A stretch of 64,000 nucleotides of DNA from an uncultured Brevundimonas sp. (GCF_937863155.1 NZ_CALMFB010000049.1:1-64000); one strand, 5' to 3'; positions 8,367 to 15,926 are shown, counted from the stretch's first letter. Made by a program: numbers and translations. The notes: generated by a model from the letters alone, not told the origin.

Positions 8367-9431
8367 TCACGACAGCCAGGGCGCAGGGTCGATGGGTCGT
8401 TCGTCGCGCCGCAGCTCGAAATAGATTTCACCGTCCGGGGCGCTGCGGCCCACCGGGGCGCCGTCCTGGACCCGGGCGCCGACGGCCACATCCACCTGAT
8501 CCAGGCCGGCGATGACGGCGCGCCAGCCGGGGCCAAGATCCAGGATCACCACCTGGCCCCAGCCCGCCAGCGGCCCGGCATAGGCGACCTGGCCCGCGGC
8601 CGGGGCGGCGGCGGCGCGCGCATCGGCCCGCCAGCGCCAGCCGACCGAGCCGCCGCCAAAGGTCTGGACCGGCGCGCCCGTCACCGGGCGGGTCAGGCGC
8701 GACCGGCCTGCAGGCAGGCGGGTGGTTCTTTCGACCGCGACCTCGGGCGCCGTGGCGTCGCCGCCCAGGGCGCGGATGCGGGCCTCCAGCACGCGGGCGG
8801 CGCGTTCGGCCTGGGCCGCCTCGGCCTTCAGCACGGCCGCCAGGGCGGTGCGGCGCGCCATCAGGGATTCGATCTCGGCCCGGCGGTCGCCCTGTTCGCT
8901 CTCGGCGGTGACCAGGGCTTCGCTGGACAGGACCGCCAGGCGGCGGATGCGGGCCAGTTCGTCCTGACGCGCCTTCAGCGCCCGCACCCGCGCCTGGATC
9001 TGCGGCGTCATGGCCCGGATCAACAGGGCCGCCCGCGCCGTATCCACCGCCTTGTCGGCCGGAACCAGCAGCGGCGGCGGCGGACGGCGGCTCAGGGTCT
9101 GCAACGCCGACAACAGCCGCCCCTGACGCCCCCGGTCGCGGGCCATCTCGGCCGCCAGGGCCGCCTCGCGCGTGGTCAGTTCGTTCAGGCGCGACCGCTG
9201 GGCCTCGATACGCATGTCCCCGTCGCCGGCCTGGGCGCGCAGGGTGGCCAGCCGCGTCTCCAGCCCCGCGATCTCACGCCCCGCGGCGGCGGCCTCGGCC
9301 CGCAGGCGCGCGGCGCGCACGGCCTCGTCCCGGTATTCGGCCTCAAGCTGGCGCAGCGAGTCTTGAGGCGGGCGCCCCATGGCCGGTCCCGCCGCCAGGG
9401 CCAGGATCATCAGGATCGGGGCGGCGCGCAT
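8367..9431 (-). CDS. envC: EnvC-like murein hydrolase activator with degenerate LytM domain
   Basis: 354 residues: signal peptide ending near AMG, then two long coiled-coil stretches (about 22-95 and 150-215, rich in Ala/Arg/Glu heptads), then a C-terminal M23/LytM-like domain from about residue 250 (GAPVQTFGG, APAAGQVAYAGPLAGWGQVVILDLG). The zinc ligands of active M23 peptidases are missing. The usual HxH strand reads IYFELRRD and no H-x3-D motif is visible, so this should be a non-catalytic activator of amidases, like E. coli EnvC. Its start overlaps the rlmH stop (ATGA). Confidence 0.88.
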   Translation of the reverse strand: MRAAPILMILALAAGPAMGRPPQDSLRQLEAEYRDEAVRAARLRAEAAAAGREIAGLETRLATLRAQAGDGDMRIEAQRSRLNELTTREAALAAEMARDRGRQGRLLSALQTLSRRPPPPLLVPADKAVDTARAALLIRAMTPQIQARVRALKARQDELARIRRLAVLSSEALVTAESEQGDRRAEIESLMARRTALAAVLKAEAAQAERAARVLEARIRALGGDATAPEVAVERTTRLPAGRSRLTRPVTGAPVQTFGGGSVGWRWRADARAAAAPAAGQVAYAGPLAGWGQVVILDLGPGWRAVIAGLDQVDVAVGARVQDGAPVGRSAPDGEIYFELRRDERPIDPAPWLS

Positions 9432-9895
9432 CAGTCGCGATGATAGGGCGAACCGGCCAGGATGGTCACGCCGCGATACAGCTGTTCGGCCAGCATGGCC
9501 CGCGCCAGGGCGTGGGGCCAGGTCTGGGGTCCGAAGGCCAGGGTTTCGTTCGCCGCCTCGCGCACGCGCGGGTCCAGGCCGTCGGCCCCGCCGATGGCGA
9601 AGACCAGCCTGCGTTCGCCCCGGTCGCGCAGGACCGCCAGATGCTCGGCGAAGGCGCGGCTGGAGAAGGTGCGACCCCGCTCATCGCAGGCGACCAGATG
9701 GGCGCCGGACGCGGCGGCCAGGATCAGATCGGCCTCCGGCGCCTTGCCCGGCTTCTTCGGTTCAAGATCGGTCAGGACCAGCGGCCCCAGGCCCAGGGCC
9801 TTGCCCGCCAGGGTGGCGCGCCGGGCGTAGTCGTCGGCCAGGGCCGCCTCGGGCCCTCGGCCGGGCCGACCGATGGCGACGATCTCCAGCCGCAC
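9431..9895 (-). CDS. rlmH: 23S rRNA (pseudouridine1915-N3)-methyltransferase
   Basis: A 154-residue SPOUT-class enzyme that methylates pseudouridine 1915 in helix 69 of 23S rRNA. Family marks are LVACDERGRTFSSRAFAEHL, VFAIGGADGLDPRVREAAN (the SAM knot) and the C-terminal TWPHALARAMLAEQLYRG..LAGSPYHRD. Length is normal. It sits directly after rsfS, the usual alphaproteobacterial arrangement. Confidence 0.96.
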   Translation of the reverse strand: MRLEIVAIGRPGRGPEAALADDYARRATLAGKALGLGPLVLTDLEPKKPGKAPEADLILAAASGAHLVACDERGRTFSSRAFAEHLAVLRDRGERRLVFAIGGADGLDPRVREAANETLAFGPQTWPHALARAMLAEQLYRGVTILAGSPYHRD

Positions 9896-9907
9896 GGGGC
9901 CGTCGCC

Positions 9908-10342
9908 TCAGGCGCGGCTGTCGATGCGGTGGCCGCTGTCGACCGACCAGATCTTCTCGATATTGTAGAAGGTGCGCACTTCCGGGCGGAACAGGTGGAT
10001 CACCAGATCCCCGGCGTCGATCAGCACCCAGTCGCAGTGCGGCAGGCCCTCGACCCGCGCCTTGCCCAGGCCATGGTCCTTCAGCGTGCGCAGCAGGTGG
10101 TCGGCCAGGGCGCCGACATGGCGGTGCGACCGGCCCGAAGCCACGATCATGGCGTCCGACATGGGCGACTTTCCGCGCAGGTCGATCAGGACGATGTCCG
10201 ACGCCTTGTCTTCGTCCAGCTTGTCCAGAACGGCCTGTTCCAGCGGCGTTCCGCCGGTCGGCAGGGGGGCCTCGACCTCCAGGCCCGAAACGGCGGGGGC
10301 GGCGGCGGAATCTTGCGCTTGCGGCGCGGGCGGGGGGGTCAG
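9908..10342 (-). CDS. rsfS: Ribosome silencing factor, apparently started at CTG
   Basis: RsfS binds uL14 and blocks subunit joining in starvation. The conserved domain (DKLDEDKASDIVLIDLRGKS, MSDAMIVASGRSHRHVGALA, VEGLPHCDWVLIDAGDLVIHLF, FYNIEKIW) begins well before the only ATG at 10162. Reading upstream in frame there is no ATG, GTG or TTG before a stop at 10369-10371. CTG at 10342 is preceded by CGGAG at 7-8 bases and gives 144 residues, the normal length, so I extend to it. Starting at the ATG would remove about 25 conserved residues. The mobile element ends 75 bases upstream and has separated rsfS from nadD. Confidence 0.85.
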   Translation of the reverse strand: MTPPPAPQAQDSAAAPAVSGLEVEAPLPTGGTPLEQAVLDKLDEDKASDIVLIDLRGKSPMSDAMIVASGRSHRHVGALADHLLRTLKDHGLGKARVEGLPHCDWVLIDAGDLVIHLFRPEVRTFYNIEKIWSVDSGHRIDSRA

Positions 10343-10410
10343 CGTAGGGCTCCGGGAGGCTTACTAAAGCAGTCCCATAGCACGATCGGCCCTTCAGGTC
10401 ACGCAGACCC

Positions 10411-10416
10411 TCAGTT
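10411..10416. repeat. Target-site duplication TCAGTT, left copy
   Basis: TCAGTT lies directly outside the left terminal repeat and recurs outside the right one at 19766-19771. The three bases before it (CCC) also match on the right, where they belong to the repeat itself, so a 9-base duplication cannot be excluded. Confidence 0.85.
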
Positions 10417-10436
10417 GGGCACTGGCACAGTTTGAA
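10417..10436 (+). repeat. Left terminal inverted repeat of the element
   Basis: GGGCACTGGCACAGTTTGAA, 20 of 20 bases identical to the reverse complement of 19746-19765. After it the two ends diverge. The start loosely recalls GGCACTG ends of IS6 elements, but the inner bases differ and no IS6 transposase is present. Confidence 0.93.
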
Positions 10437-10532
10437 TTTGGACGCTCCAGCCGAAGACCTCTGACCTAGCAAGGTTCTTGCGGCGACCCTCCTGCGCGGG
10501 GGCATGTGGCCCCCGCCTCGATGGAGGCGACT

Positions 10533-10769
10533 ATGCAGATTGTCCTGAAACGCGGCTGTAGTGAATATCGGATTGCATCCGATCCACGCGCGGCCAACGA
10601 CCGCTTTTTCGGCTCGATAGACGGGGTCGTCGTTACGACAGGCAGTGCGCCGGAAGAAGTTCTGGCGACGCTGATCCATTCTTCATCAGGCGCTAGCCTG
10701 ATCAGCGAACAGGTCGGCATCGACGCCCTCGGTGAGGTCCGGCACCGGGGGCGTGCAGATCGTGAGTAG
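10533..10769 (+). CDS. Small ORF at left end of element, reading inward
   Basis: 78 codons with a good ribosome site (GGAGG, 5 bases before the ATG). Residues 1-53 contain RFFGSIDGVV and a helix EEVLATLIH. The right end of the element carries an inward ORF with QFIGAIDGRE and a similar helix, so the two may be diverged relatives. The last 25 residues run antisense into the PIN gene and look like read-through of a lost stop codon. Function unknown. Confidence 0.5.
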   Translation: MQIVLKRGCSEYRIASDPRAANDRFFGSIDGVVVTTGSAPEEVLATLIHSSSGASLISEQVGIDALGEVRHRGRADRE

Positions 10770-11234
10770 AGTGCCGTCGTCCCGGCGGACCTTTCCGTTC
10801 AGGCGCAATAGGTCCTTGTTGTCGAACGTGTGCATCTCGCTGACGTTCTCAAGGACGGCCACTGCCAGATGGAGCGCATCCTGCGGCTTCTTGAGGCCGT
10901 CAGACATGTGGAGGCGGAAGAGGTCTCGTGCCTTCATCCCCACATCCCAATCAGCAACTACGGTCGTCACCCATTCTTGGGAGAGGAGGTTCGCGAACGG
11001 GTCTTGATCACTGGCGGCCATAGCGACCCACTCGTCGCCGCACTTCATCTTCACCACCTCGGCCAGTGCGATCGTCGACGTGATGATCTGGCGCTGGCCA
11101 TCGCCGGCGAGGCGCACGACGTATCGAGTGGCGGGAAATTTGTCGGGTTCCTGGGCGATGTGCCCGATCCACACGCAGGAATCCCAATAGACGGTGGGCG
11201 GATTAGACAATGTCACCGTCCCTGAAGCGATCAA
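10686..11234 (-). CDS. PIN-domain nuclease, VapC-like
   Basis: 182 residues with the PIN acidic set in order: Asp in YWDSCVWIG, Glu in TIALAEVVKMKC, Asp in PQDALHLAVAV and Asp in MHTFDNKDLLRL. PIN toxins are Mg-dependent RNases, VapC being the classical one. It is about 40 residues longer than typical VapC. Its start lies inside the end of the upstream gene (32-base overlap, different frame), so the two are translationally coupled. No short VapB-type antitoxin is present; the 273-residue partner takes that place. Function as a toxin is inference. Confidence 0.8.
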   Translation of the reverse strand: MIASGTVTLSNPPTVYWDSCVWIGHIAQEPDKFPATRYVVRLAGDGQRQIITSTIALAEVVKMKCGDEWVAMAASDQDPFANLLSQEWVTTVVADWDVGMKARDLFRLHMSDGLKKPQDALHLAVAVLENVSEMHTFDNKDLLRLNGKVRRDDGTLLTICTPPVPDLTEGVDADLFADQASA

Positions 11235-12024
11235 TGTAGCTGATGGCGTCGTCCCCGCCGGTAAAGGAACGGTCGAACAGTTCGCCGTCGTTCACCGGTC
11301 CGGGACGGACGTGCACGATCTTCTCGGCCGTCATGCCCGAGATTTTTCCGCCAGAGGTGTATTCGATCCAACCCCGAATTCGGACGCGCGCGTTCTGCCA
11401 GACGTCCCGCAGCGACGTCTGCGCGGCGAACTGATTCTGAAGGTCTTCAGGGATTCGGCACCAGATGATCCGGCCCCGCACCCGCTCCTTCAGCTTCAAG
11501 GCGGGCTGGCGGCGGAACTGACCGGCGTCGACAAGGTAGCCCTCCAACGTTCCGCGCGAACGCTTCGGCGATACGGCCGGGGCTGGTGCCTTCAACGCCT
11601 CCAGCCCAAGCCGGGCGCTTGAAGGGGTCACATCAAGAGCAATGAATCCGTCGTCCTCGGGCTCGATGGAGGTAAGTCCGACGCCGTTAAGATTGCGAGC
11701 GAGGAACCGCTTCAACACATTGCTGTCTAGCTGTGGGGCCTCGTCGCCATCCAAGACATCCGAGAGGCCTTGATACGCTTCGTAAGTGGCAAGGTCGGCA
11801 GCGGCGAAGATCGCAGGCCCCGTCCCGCCCAGCGGCACGATCTCACCGACCGCCGTAAAGGGGCTGTTGGTCGACGCCGTAACCAGCTTCCAGTCATACC
11901 CGACCGCACTCTCGCCACGCAGGAGTTCGAAGGCGTCCGCGATTTGGAGCATGGCGTCATGCACGGTCAGGAAGTCGGGATGATCCGACGACGGCTTGAC
12001 GGTGATCCTTATACGTCGCGGCAC
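11203..12024 (-). CDS. Unrecognised 273-residue partner of the PIN nuclease
   Basis: No family recognised. The N-terminal third (MPRRIRITVKPSSDHPDFLTVHDAMLQ) looks like a mixed alpha/beta unit. A Pro/Lys linker near residues 147-157 separates it from a second part rich in beta strands (GTLEGYLVDAGQ, RVRGRIIWCRI, RVRIRGWIEYTSGGK, ITAEKIVHV-like), which could be an OB- or SH3-like barrel. No signal peptide, membrane segment or helix-turn-helix is visible. It is the first gene of a two-gene unit with the PIN nuclease and overlaps its start, the arrangement expected of an antitoxin or of a targeting subunit. Confidence 0.7.
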   Translation of the reverse strand: MPRRIRITVKPSSDHPDFLTVHDAMLQIADAFELLRGESAVGYDWKLVTASTNSPFTAVGEIVPLGGTGPAIFAAADLATYEAYQGLSDVLDGDEAPQLDSNVLKRFLARNLNGVGLTSIEPEDDGFIALDVTPSSARLGLEALKAPAPAVSPKRSRGTLEGYLVDAGQFRRQPALKLKERVRGRIIWCRIPEDLQNQFAAQTSLRDVWQNARVRIRGWIEYTSGGKISGMTAEKIVHVRPGPVNDGELFDRSFTGGDDAISYIDRFRDGDIV

Positions 12025-12138
12025 TGACGTAGCCCCTCGTGTGCGGCGACTTTCCTCGCGCCGTCTCCCTAGCGCAAGAGGAGAACACTGATCTAGTTAA
12101 CGGCTGGACACCGGCGGCGATCCTGATCGAACTGAAGG

Positions 12139-13380
12139 TCAGTGCTTCAGGTTGTTGCCGCCCTTGCCTCGGCCGGTGTCGAGCCGGCTGGGCGAGCCGA
12201 GGCACACCTTGCACTCTGCCACTTCGTCGGGAACCAAGTTGTAGGCGAGGTTACGAGCCGCCTCGATCGTTTCGCACTGGAACTTGTGGGAGGCACCCCG
12301 CTTGCTGCCTCGCTCCGGCGTGTCTCGCAGATGCTTGCAGTCGCTGCGGTGAATCTTCGCGTATTTCTGAAGGAAGCTGAACATCACGGTGAAGGGCATG
12401 TCCTGCGAGCGCGGCGCCGGCAGGATGATCACCGACTCCGATGTAGCGTCTTGCTGTTTGGCGGCTTCGCGCTCCAGCGCCCACTTCTTCCGGTTGCCAT
12501 CAATCAGTTCGATGAACATCTCCCAAGTCCATTCGCTGTCGTCGATGCCCGCCGCCACGGCCGGCGTGGTCGCCAAGGACATGTGGACGCGGATGAAGTT
12601 GTGATAGAAAACGTAGAGGGCGACCGCGCGCTTGAGGTTGATCAACGTCTTCGAAAAGAGGGTCGTCTTTCTCGCGAAACGGCCGAGGTTCTGCCTGAAC
12701 TTCTGGAAGAACGACTCGATGTGGTTGGTCGTGATCAAGGAGGGGTCAGGACTTCCGCTCCTAATCTCTGGCGGAGCCATCTCACGCTTCGACCGGCGCC
12801 GTTTCGGCCTGGGTTGATCGACGCCTAGATATTCCTCGATCACCTCCTGCTGTTGGTCGTCCTGCTTCTTCACGGTGGCGTAGTCGATCTCGCCGCCCCA
12901 GGCCTTCTCGACCGCTTCGATGTAGGGGTGATGCGAGTCGGTGGTCAGTTGCAGGCGATTGGGGCAGCGAGCCTTCAGGTCGTCGATGAAAACCTTGGCG
13001 TCGCTGTTGCCGCGACCACCGATGTGCCACGCCACCACCAGCTTGCTGGTGACGTCGATCGCCACCCAAATCCAGAACACCCCTTGGCCCGGCGGCGCCC
13101 GCATCTTCCGCAGGAACAGCGTCCGCCCGCGAATAGCGACGTAGGCGTGCAATTCATCCGCTTCGACCAGCGTCGAGGGCAAGTCCCGCATCCTTTCGCC
13201 CAGGAACTCGATGGCGGTGTCGCCCGCCTCGGCCAACAGCTTCAGAATGGTCGTGCGGCTCGGTCTACCCGACGGCCCGGTATTGCCCTTCTTGGTCCGG
13301 TGCAGGCCGCGAATCGACATCCGCTCCATCATGTCCTGAAGGAGCGCCACCTGCTTGTCATGGTTCAGTCGGTTGACCAT
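12139..13380 (-). CDS. IS1-like DDE transposase with C-terminal zinc-binding tail
   Basis: 413 residues. I start at 13380 because MVNRLNHDKQVALLQDMMER matches the opening of IS1-like proteins; a GTG at 13410 is the alternative. An HTH (SRTTILKLLAEAGD) is followed by the DDE core: Asp in VEADELHAYV, Asp in LTTDSHHPYIEAV, Glu in TNHIESFFQKFR, then TTLFSKTLINLKRAVALYVFYHNF and RVHMSL..TPAVAAGI, the signature of this group. The last 75 residues (KIHRSDCKHL..FQCETIEAARNLA..AECKVC) form an Ada-like Cys/His module not found in classical IS1. No inverted repeats flank the gene itself, so it probably serves the whole element. Confidence 0.82.
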   Translation of the reverse strand: MVNRLNHDKQVALLQDMMERMSIRGLHRTKKGNTGPSGRPSRTTILKLLAEAGDTAIEFLGERMRDLPSTLVEADELHAYVAIRGRTLFLRKMRAPPGQGVFWIWVAIDVTSKLVVAWHIGGRGNSDAKVFIDDLKARCPNRLQLTTDSHHPYIEAVEKAWGGEIDYATVKKQDDQQQEVIEEYLGVDQPRPKRRRSKREMAPPEIRSGSPDPSLITTNHIESFFQKFRQNLGRFARKTTLFSKTLINLKRAVALYVFYHNFIRVHMSLATTPAVAAGIDDSEWTWEMFIELIDGNRKKWALEREAAKQQDATSESVIILPAPRSQDMPFTVMFSFLQKYAKIHRSDCKHLRDTPERGSKRGASHKFQCETIEAARNLAYNLVPDEVAECKVCLGSPSRLDTGRGKGGNNLKH

Positions 13381-13522
13381 CGACAAGCGTATGCGTCGAG
13401 AGGGAAACACGGGTCAACCGTTCTCATTTCCATATTTCTAGAAATGTGGAACTATGTGTTCTCCCGAGCACAGCGTGTTCTTCCGCCGCTCCTGATAAAA
13501 CAACCGATCGCCAAGGCGCTGT

Positions 13523-13610
13523 AACTAATTAGTTAATGCCGCCCATGTCATGGCAGGTGACATGATTACTGGCATCGGTGTCAAGATTGGCGACATAGAG
13601 TGTCAGTAAT
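13523..13610. promoter_or_regulatory. Three dyads in the gap between transposase and Xre gene
   Basis: The AT-rich gap 13381-13659 contains a 12-base perfect palindrome AACTAATTAGTT (13523-13534), CATGTCA..TGACATG (13544-13550/13558-13564) and ATTACTG..CAGTAAT (13565-13571/13604-13610). The last also encloses TGTC..GACA. They lie upstream of the transposase gene and just beyond the 3' end of the Xre gene. They could be operators of the Xre protein or DNA sites for the transposase; no other feature seen in the gap. Confidence 0.5.
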
Positions 13611-13659
13611 CCTGACCAGAAAACCGCAGGGGTGCGGTCGTATGTCGCACCAAACTTCA

Positions 13660-13887
13660 TCAGTCGCGGACCTTATTCTCCTCGTGGGCGTAAAAATCTT
13701 TCGGATGAACCCCCAGCACTTCGGCTAGACGAGCCAGGACGGCGACCGTCGGGTTCCCCTCACCCCGTTCAATCCGGCCGATATGGCGCATGGCGATGCC
13801 GGCCTCGCCAGCCAACGTCTCCTGACTCAAGCCTCGGGCCTTACGCAGGCGCCGGACGTTCGCGCCCACGATCTTCTCCCATTCCAT
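13660..13887 (-). CDS. Xre-family helix-turn-helix regulator
   Basis: 75 residues, essentially one HTH_3 domain: VGANVRRLRKARGLSQETLA, GIAMRHIGRIERGEGNPTVAVLARLAEVLGV. Solo Xre proteins of this size are usually repressors of mobile elements or antitoxins. It points toward the transposase gene, so it may repress that gene through the dyads at 13523-13610. No toxin lies next to it. Confidence 0.9.
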   Translation of the reverse strand: MEWEKIVGANVRRLRKARGLSQETLAGEAGIAMRHIGRIERGEGNPTVAVLARLAEVLGVHPKDFYAHEENKVRD

Positions 13888-13965
13888 CTCCGGATGGTGT
13901 TAGCGCGACGGTAACCCTCACTAGGACATAGATGTCCTATCTCGTCTTGGTAGGTGGGTTTCTCG

Positions 13966-14790
13966 ATGAACCAAAGAGCATTGATGGCCGTGGCGTTCGC
14001 GGCGGGCCTCGCAGGCTGCGCAACACCGACGACCGAATACCGGATGATCCCTACCGGCGACCATGGCGTGGGCGTTCGGTTCTCTCGTGGAAATGCGGCG
14101 ATGGTCTCGCAGGGACCGTCGGGAGCCGTAATGCTCTTGCCCGTCCGCTACAACGCGACGAACAAGCTGTTCTTCGCACTAGCGGCGTTCAACACATCGG
14201 GACAGCCCATCAACCTGGGGACCGAGGATGTCCGCATCTACCTCGACGATGGGGCACCCGTGCGGTTGCAAGACTTCAACTACCTTCGCCAAGAGGCGAG
14301 GCATTCAGCCGAGCGGGCGATGGCGGCGGCATGGGTGAGTGCCGGGATCGAAGGCTATCTCGCCTATCGCGCCGCCGGCGATCATCCGCGCCGGACGGAG
14401 ATCGCGTTCCGCCGGGCCTCCGGCGAATTCTATCTGTCGAGCGCCCTGATTGAGCGCGGCCTGCGGCAGGCGATGGCCGAGCGGGGCCGCACGGTGTTGC
14501 AGACCACCACCGTCGATCCCGGAGCCGCCACGGGCGGTTTCATCTTCGCCGATCAGCTTTCGATCCCAGAGGGGACGGTCCGGGCGATCCTGGTCGAAGT
14601 GAACTTCGGGGGCGCGCCTCACCAGTTCACCATCACCTTGGCGCCGTCAGGCACGTCGGTTGAAGTTCCGACCAACATCCCCGCCGTCGCTTCGCAAAGG
14701 ATGCAGGCCATGCAGCGCACGCCGGAGACTTGGCACTGGACCGACGGACCTCCGCCAACCCCTTACGACGGTCTCGAAATTATCGAATGA
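13966..14790 (+). CDS. Lipoprotein of unknown function carried by the element
   Basis: 274 residues from the ATG at 13966, chosen because it opens directly into a lipoprotein signal (MNQRALMAVAFAAGLAGC, Cys18). An in-frame ATG at 13954 adds four residues. The mature part has beta-rich stretches (MLLPVRYNATNKLFFALAAFN, TEDVRIYLDDGAPVRL) and a helical middle (EARHSAERAMAAAWVSAGIEGYLAYRAAG). No domain recognised. Between Xre and merR, with no clear operon partner. Confidence 0.7.
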   Translation: MNQRALMAVAFAAGLAGCATPTTEYRMIPTGDHGVGVRFSRGNAAMVSQGPSGAVMLLPVRYNATNKLFFALAAFNTSGQPINLGTEDVRIYLDDGAPVRLQDFNYLRQEARHSAERAMAAAWVSAGIEGYLAYRAAGDHPRRTEIAFRRASGEFYLSSALIERGLRQAMAERGRTVLQTTTVDPGAATGGFIFADQLSIPEGTVRAILVEVNFGGAPHQFTITLAPSGTSVEVPTNIPAVASQRMQAMQRTPETWHWTDGPPPTPYDGLEIIE

Positions 14791-14826
14791 CCTTTGCTGC
14801 CAAGGTGCAGGCCAGTAGCAGCTTGA

Positions 14827-15231
14827 TCAGTTCAACCCTAATTCTTGGATCACCGGACAGCGGATTTCCCGTCCGTCGCGACAATCGGCGACGGCTTGTT
14901 GCAAGACGGCTCGAAGGCGTCGCAGGTCGGCGATCTTTGCGTCGATGCTGGCGACCTGCTCCTGGGCCATGTCGCGCACCTCGCTGCAAGCCTGAACCTC
15001 CGGTTCGCTCAGCGCGATCAGCCGTCGAATGGCGTCGATGCCGAAGCCGAGTTCGCGGGACCGACGGATGAACTTTAAGCGCTGAGAATGACTTGGCGCA
15101 TAGCTTCGATGGCCGCCCTCCGTCCGGGCTGGGGCTGGCATCAGCCCGATCCGCTCGTAGTAGCGCACCGTCTCCAAATTGACGCCGGCACCACGCGCCA
15201 GGCGTCCGATGGTCAAAACCTGACTGCGCAT
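14827..15231 (-). CDS. merR: MerR-type metal-responsive regulator
   Basis: 134 residues from 15231; a longer frame to 15294 would run across the operator and is rejected. N-terminal winged HTH (TIGRLARGAGVNLETVRYYERIGLM), long dimerisation helix, and cysteines at 82, 117 and 125. Hg-sensing MerR of Tn501 uses Cys82, 117 and 126, so the binding triad is conserved with one residue shorter loop. It is divergent from merT, with a 19-bp-spacer promoter between them. Mercury is the likely signal; another soft metal cannot be excluded. Confidence 0.88.
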   Translation of the reverse strand: MRSQVLTIGRLARGAGVNLETVRYYERIGLMPAPARTEGGHRSYAPSHSQRLKFIRRSRELGFGIDAIRRLIALSEPEVQACSEVRDMAQEQVASIDAKIADLRRLRAVLQQAVADCRDGREIRCPVIQELGLN

Positions 15232-15235
15232 CCTC

Positions 15236-15266
15236 TTGATCCCGTAGTGGCTACGGGTTGTAGGCT
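15236..15266 (+). promoter_or_regulatory. MerR-type promoter/operator of merT
   Basis: -35 TTGATC (15236-15241) and -10 TAGGCT (15261-15266) are 19 bases apart, the abnormally long spacing that MerR activators correct by unwinding. Between them is a perfect dyad, CCCGTAG TGG CTACGGG (15241-15257), close to the Tn501 operator in layout. Confidence 0.85.
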
Positions 15267-15292
15267 GTATCAGAGATTGAGCAGGAGACACC

Positions 15293-15679
15293 ATGATGAC
15301 CGATCAGAACCGTCCTCGTATCCCAGAGGTCGCCGTCGGCGCGTCGGCGGCTGTCAGTGGAGTCGCCGCCGTTTTCGCTTGGGCGGCCTGCTGCGTCCTG
15401 CCGCTGGCTTTGTCGGTAGCCGGTGTCTCGTTCGCCGGCGCTGCGATCATCGCCGGCGCGCGGACTTGGTTGACGCTTCTTACCGCCGTGATCTTGGCGG
15501 CGGGTTGGTTGCTGCACTGGCGCCGTCTTCAGTTATGCAAGCGCAACGCCGCCTGTGCTCGCCCTTCGCCGCTGGCCTTTTGGTTGCTAGTCGTCGCCTC
15601 GTTCCTGGTGGCGCTGTCACTAGCTTGGGAGCCCTACATCGAACCGTGGGCCATGCCCCAATTGGCGGCGATGCGATGA
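15293..15679 (+). CDS. merT: MerT-like mercuric ion transporter
   Basis: 128 residues with three hydrophobic segments. TM1 carries the vicinal pair Cys33-Cys34 (WAACCVLPLAL) and the loop after TM2 carries Cys82/Cys88 (LCKRNAACAR), the two pairs by which MerT accepts Hg(II) and passes it inward. The C-terminal FWLLVVASFLVALSLAWEPYIEP matches MerT endings. Ribosome site GCAGGAG precedes the ATG. The stop overlaps the next start (ATGA). No merP or merA follows in this window. Confidence 0.85.
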   Translation: MMTDQNRPRIPEVAVGASAAVSGVAAVFAWAACCVLPLALSVAGVSFAGAAIIAGARTWLTLLTAVILAAGWLLHWRRLQLCKRNAACARPSPLAFWLLVVASFLVALSLAWEPYIEPWAMPQLAAMR

Positions 15680-15891
15680 CATCTATCCTGCTGGAATCGA
15701 CGCTGACCTGCCCACAATGTGGTCATATGGCGACTGAGATGATGCCGACCGACGCCTGCATCTGGTTCTACGATTGCCTCGGCTGCGGCACCAAACTGCG
15801 ACCCGAGCCCGGTGACTGCTGCGTGTTCTGCTCCTACGCCGATGTGCCGTGCCCGCCGATCCAGGTGGATGGCAAGGGTTGCTGCGGCTAG
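15676..15891 (+). CDS. GDCCVxC-domain small cysteine-rich protein
   Basis: 71 residues with nine cysteines plus a terminal pair. TCPQCGH (residues 11-17) and CLGCGTK look like a zinc ribbon, followed by the family signature GDCCVFCSYADVPCPPIQ. The family often occurs in mer operons, and some members carry selenocysteine at the signature. Here every position is Cys, so no SECIS element is expected. It is coupled to merT through ATGA overlap. A role in metal binding or handing over is inferred from the cysteines and context. Confidence 0.9.
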   Translation: MTSILLESTLTCPQCGHMATEMMPTDACIWFYDCLGCGTKLRPEPGDCCVFCSYADVPCPPIQVDGKGCCG

Positions 15892-15926
15892 TGTCCGCTA
15901 CAAGCCGCTTCGATCTGGAGATCGCC

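Noticed and set aside
10408-10416. A 9-base target duplication CCCTCAGTT
   Set aside because: It would make the two terminal repeats unequal by three bases; the 6-base reading with equal 20-bp ends is simpler. It remains possible, since IS1-like elements often make 9-base duplications.
10417-10436. IS6-family ends
   Set aside because: Only the first GGCACTG resembles IS26 ends. The inner bases differ and the only transposase is IS1-like.
10466-10720. Minus-strand 84-codon frame near the left end of the element
   Set aside because: Antisense to the ORF with a good ribosome site at 10533 and without recognisable features; treated as a shadow.
15088-15675. Long plus-strand frame running into the GDCCVxC gene
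   Set aside because: It crosses merR antisense and overlaps merT in another frame; the real start is the ATG at 15676 coupled to the merT stop.
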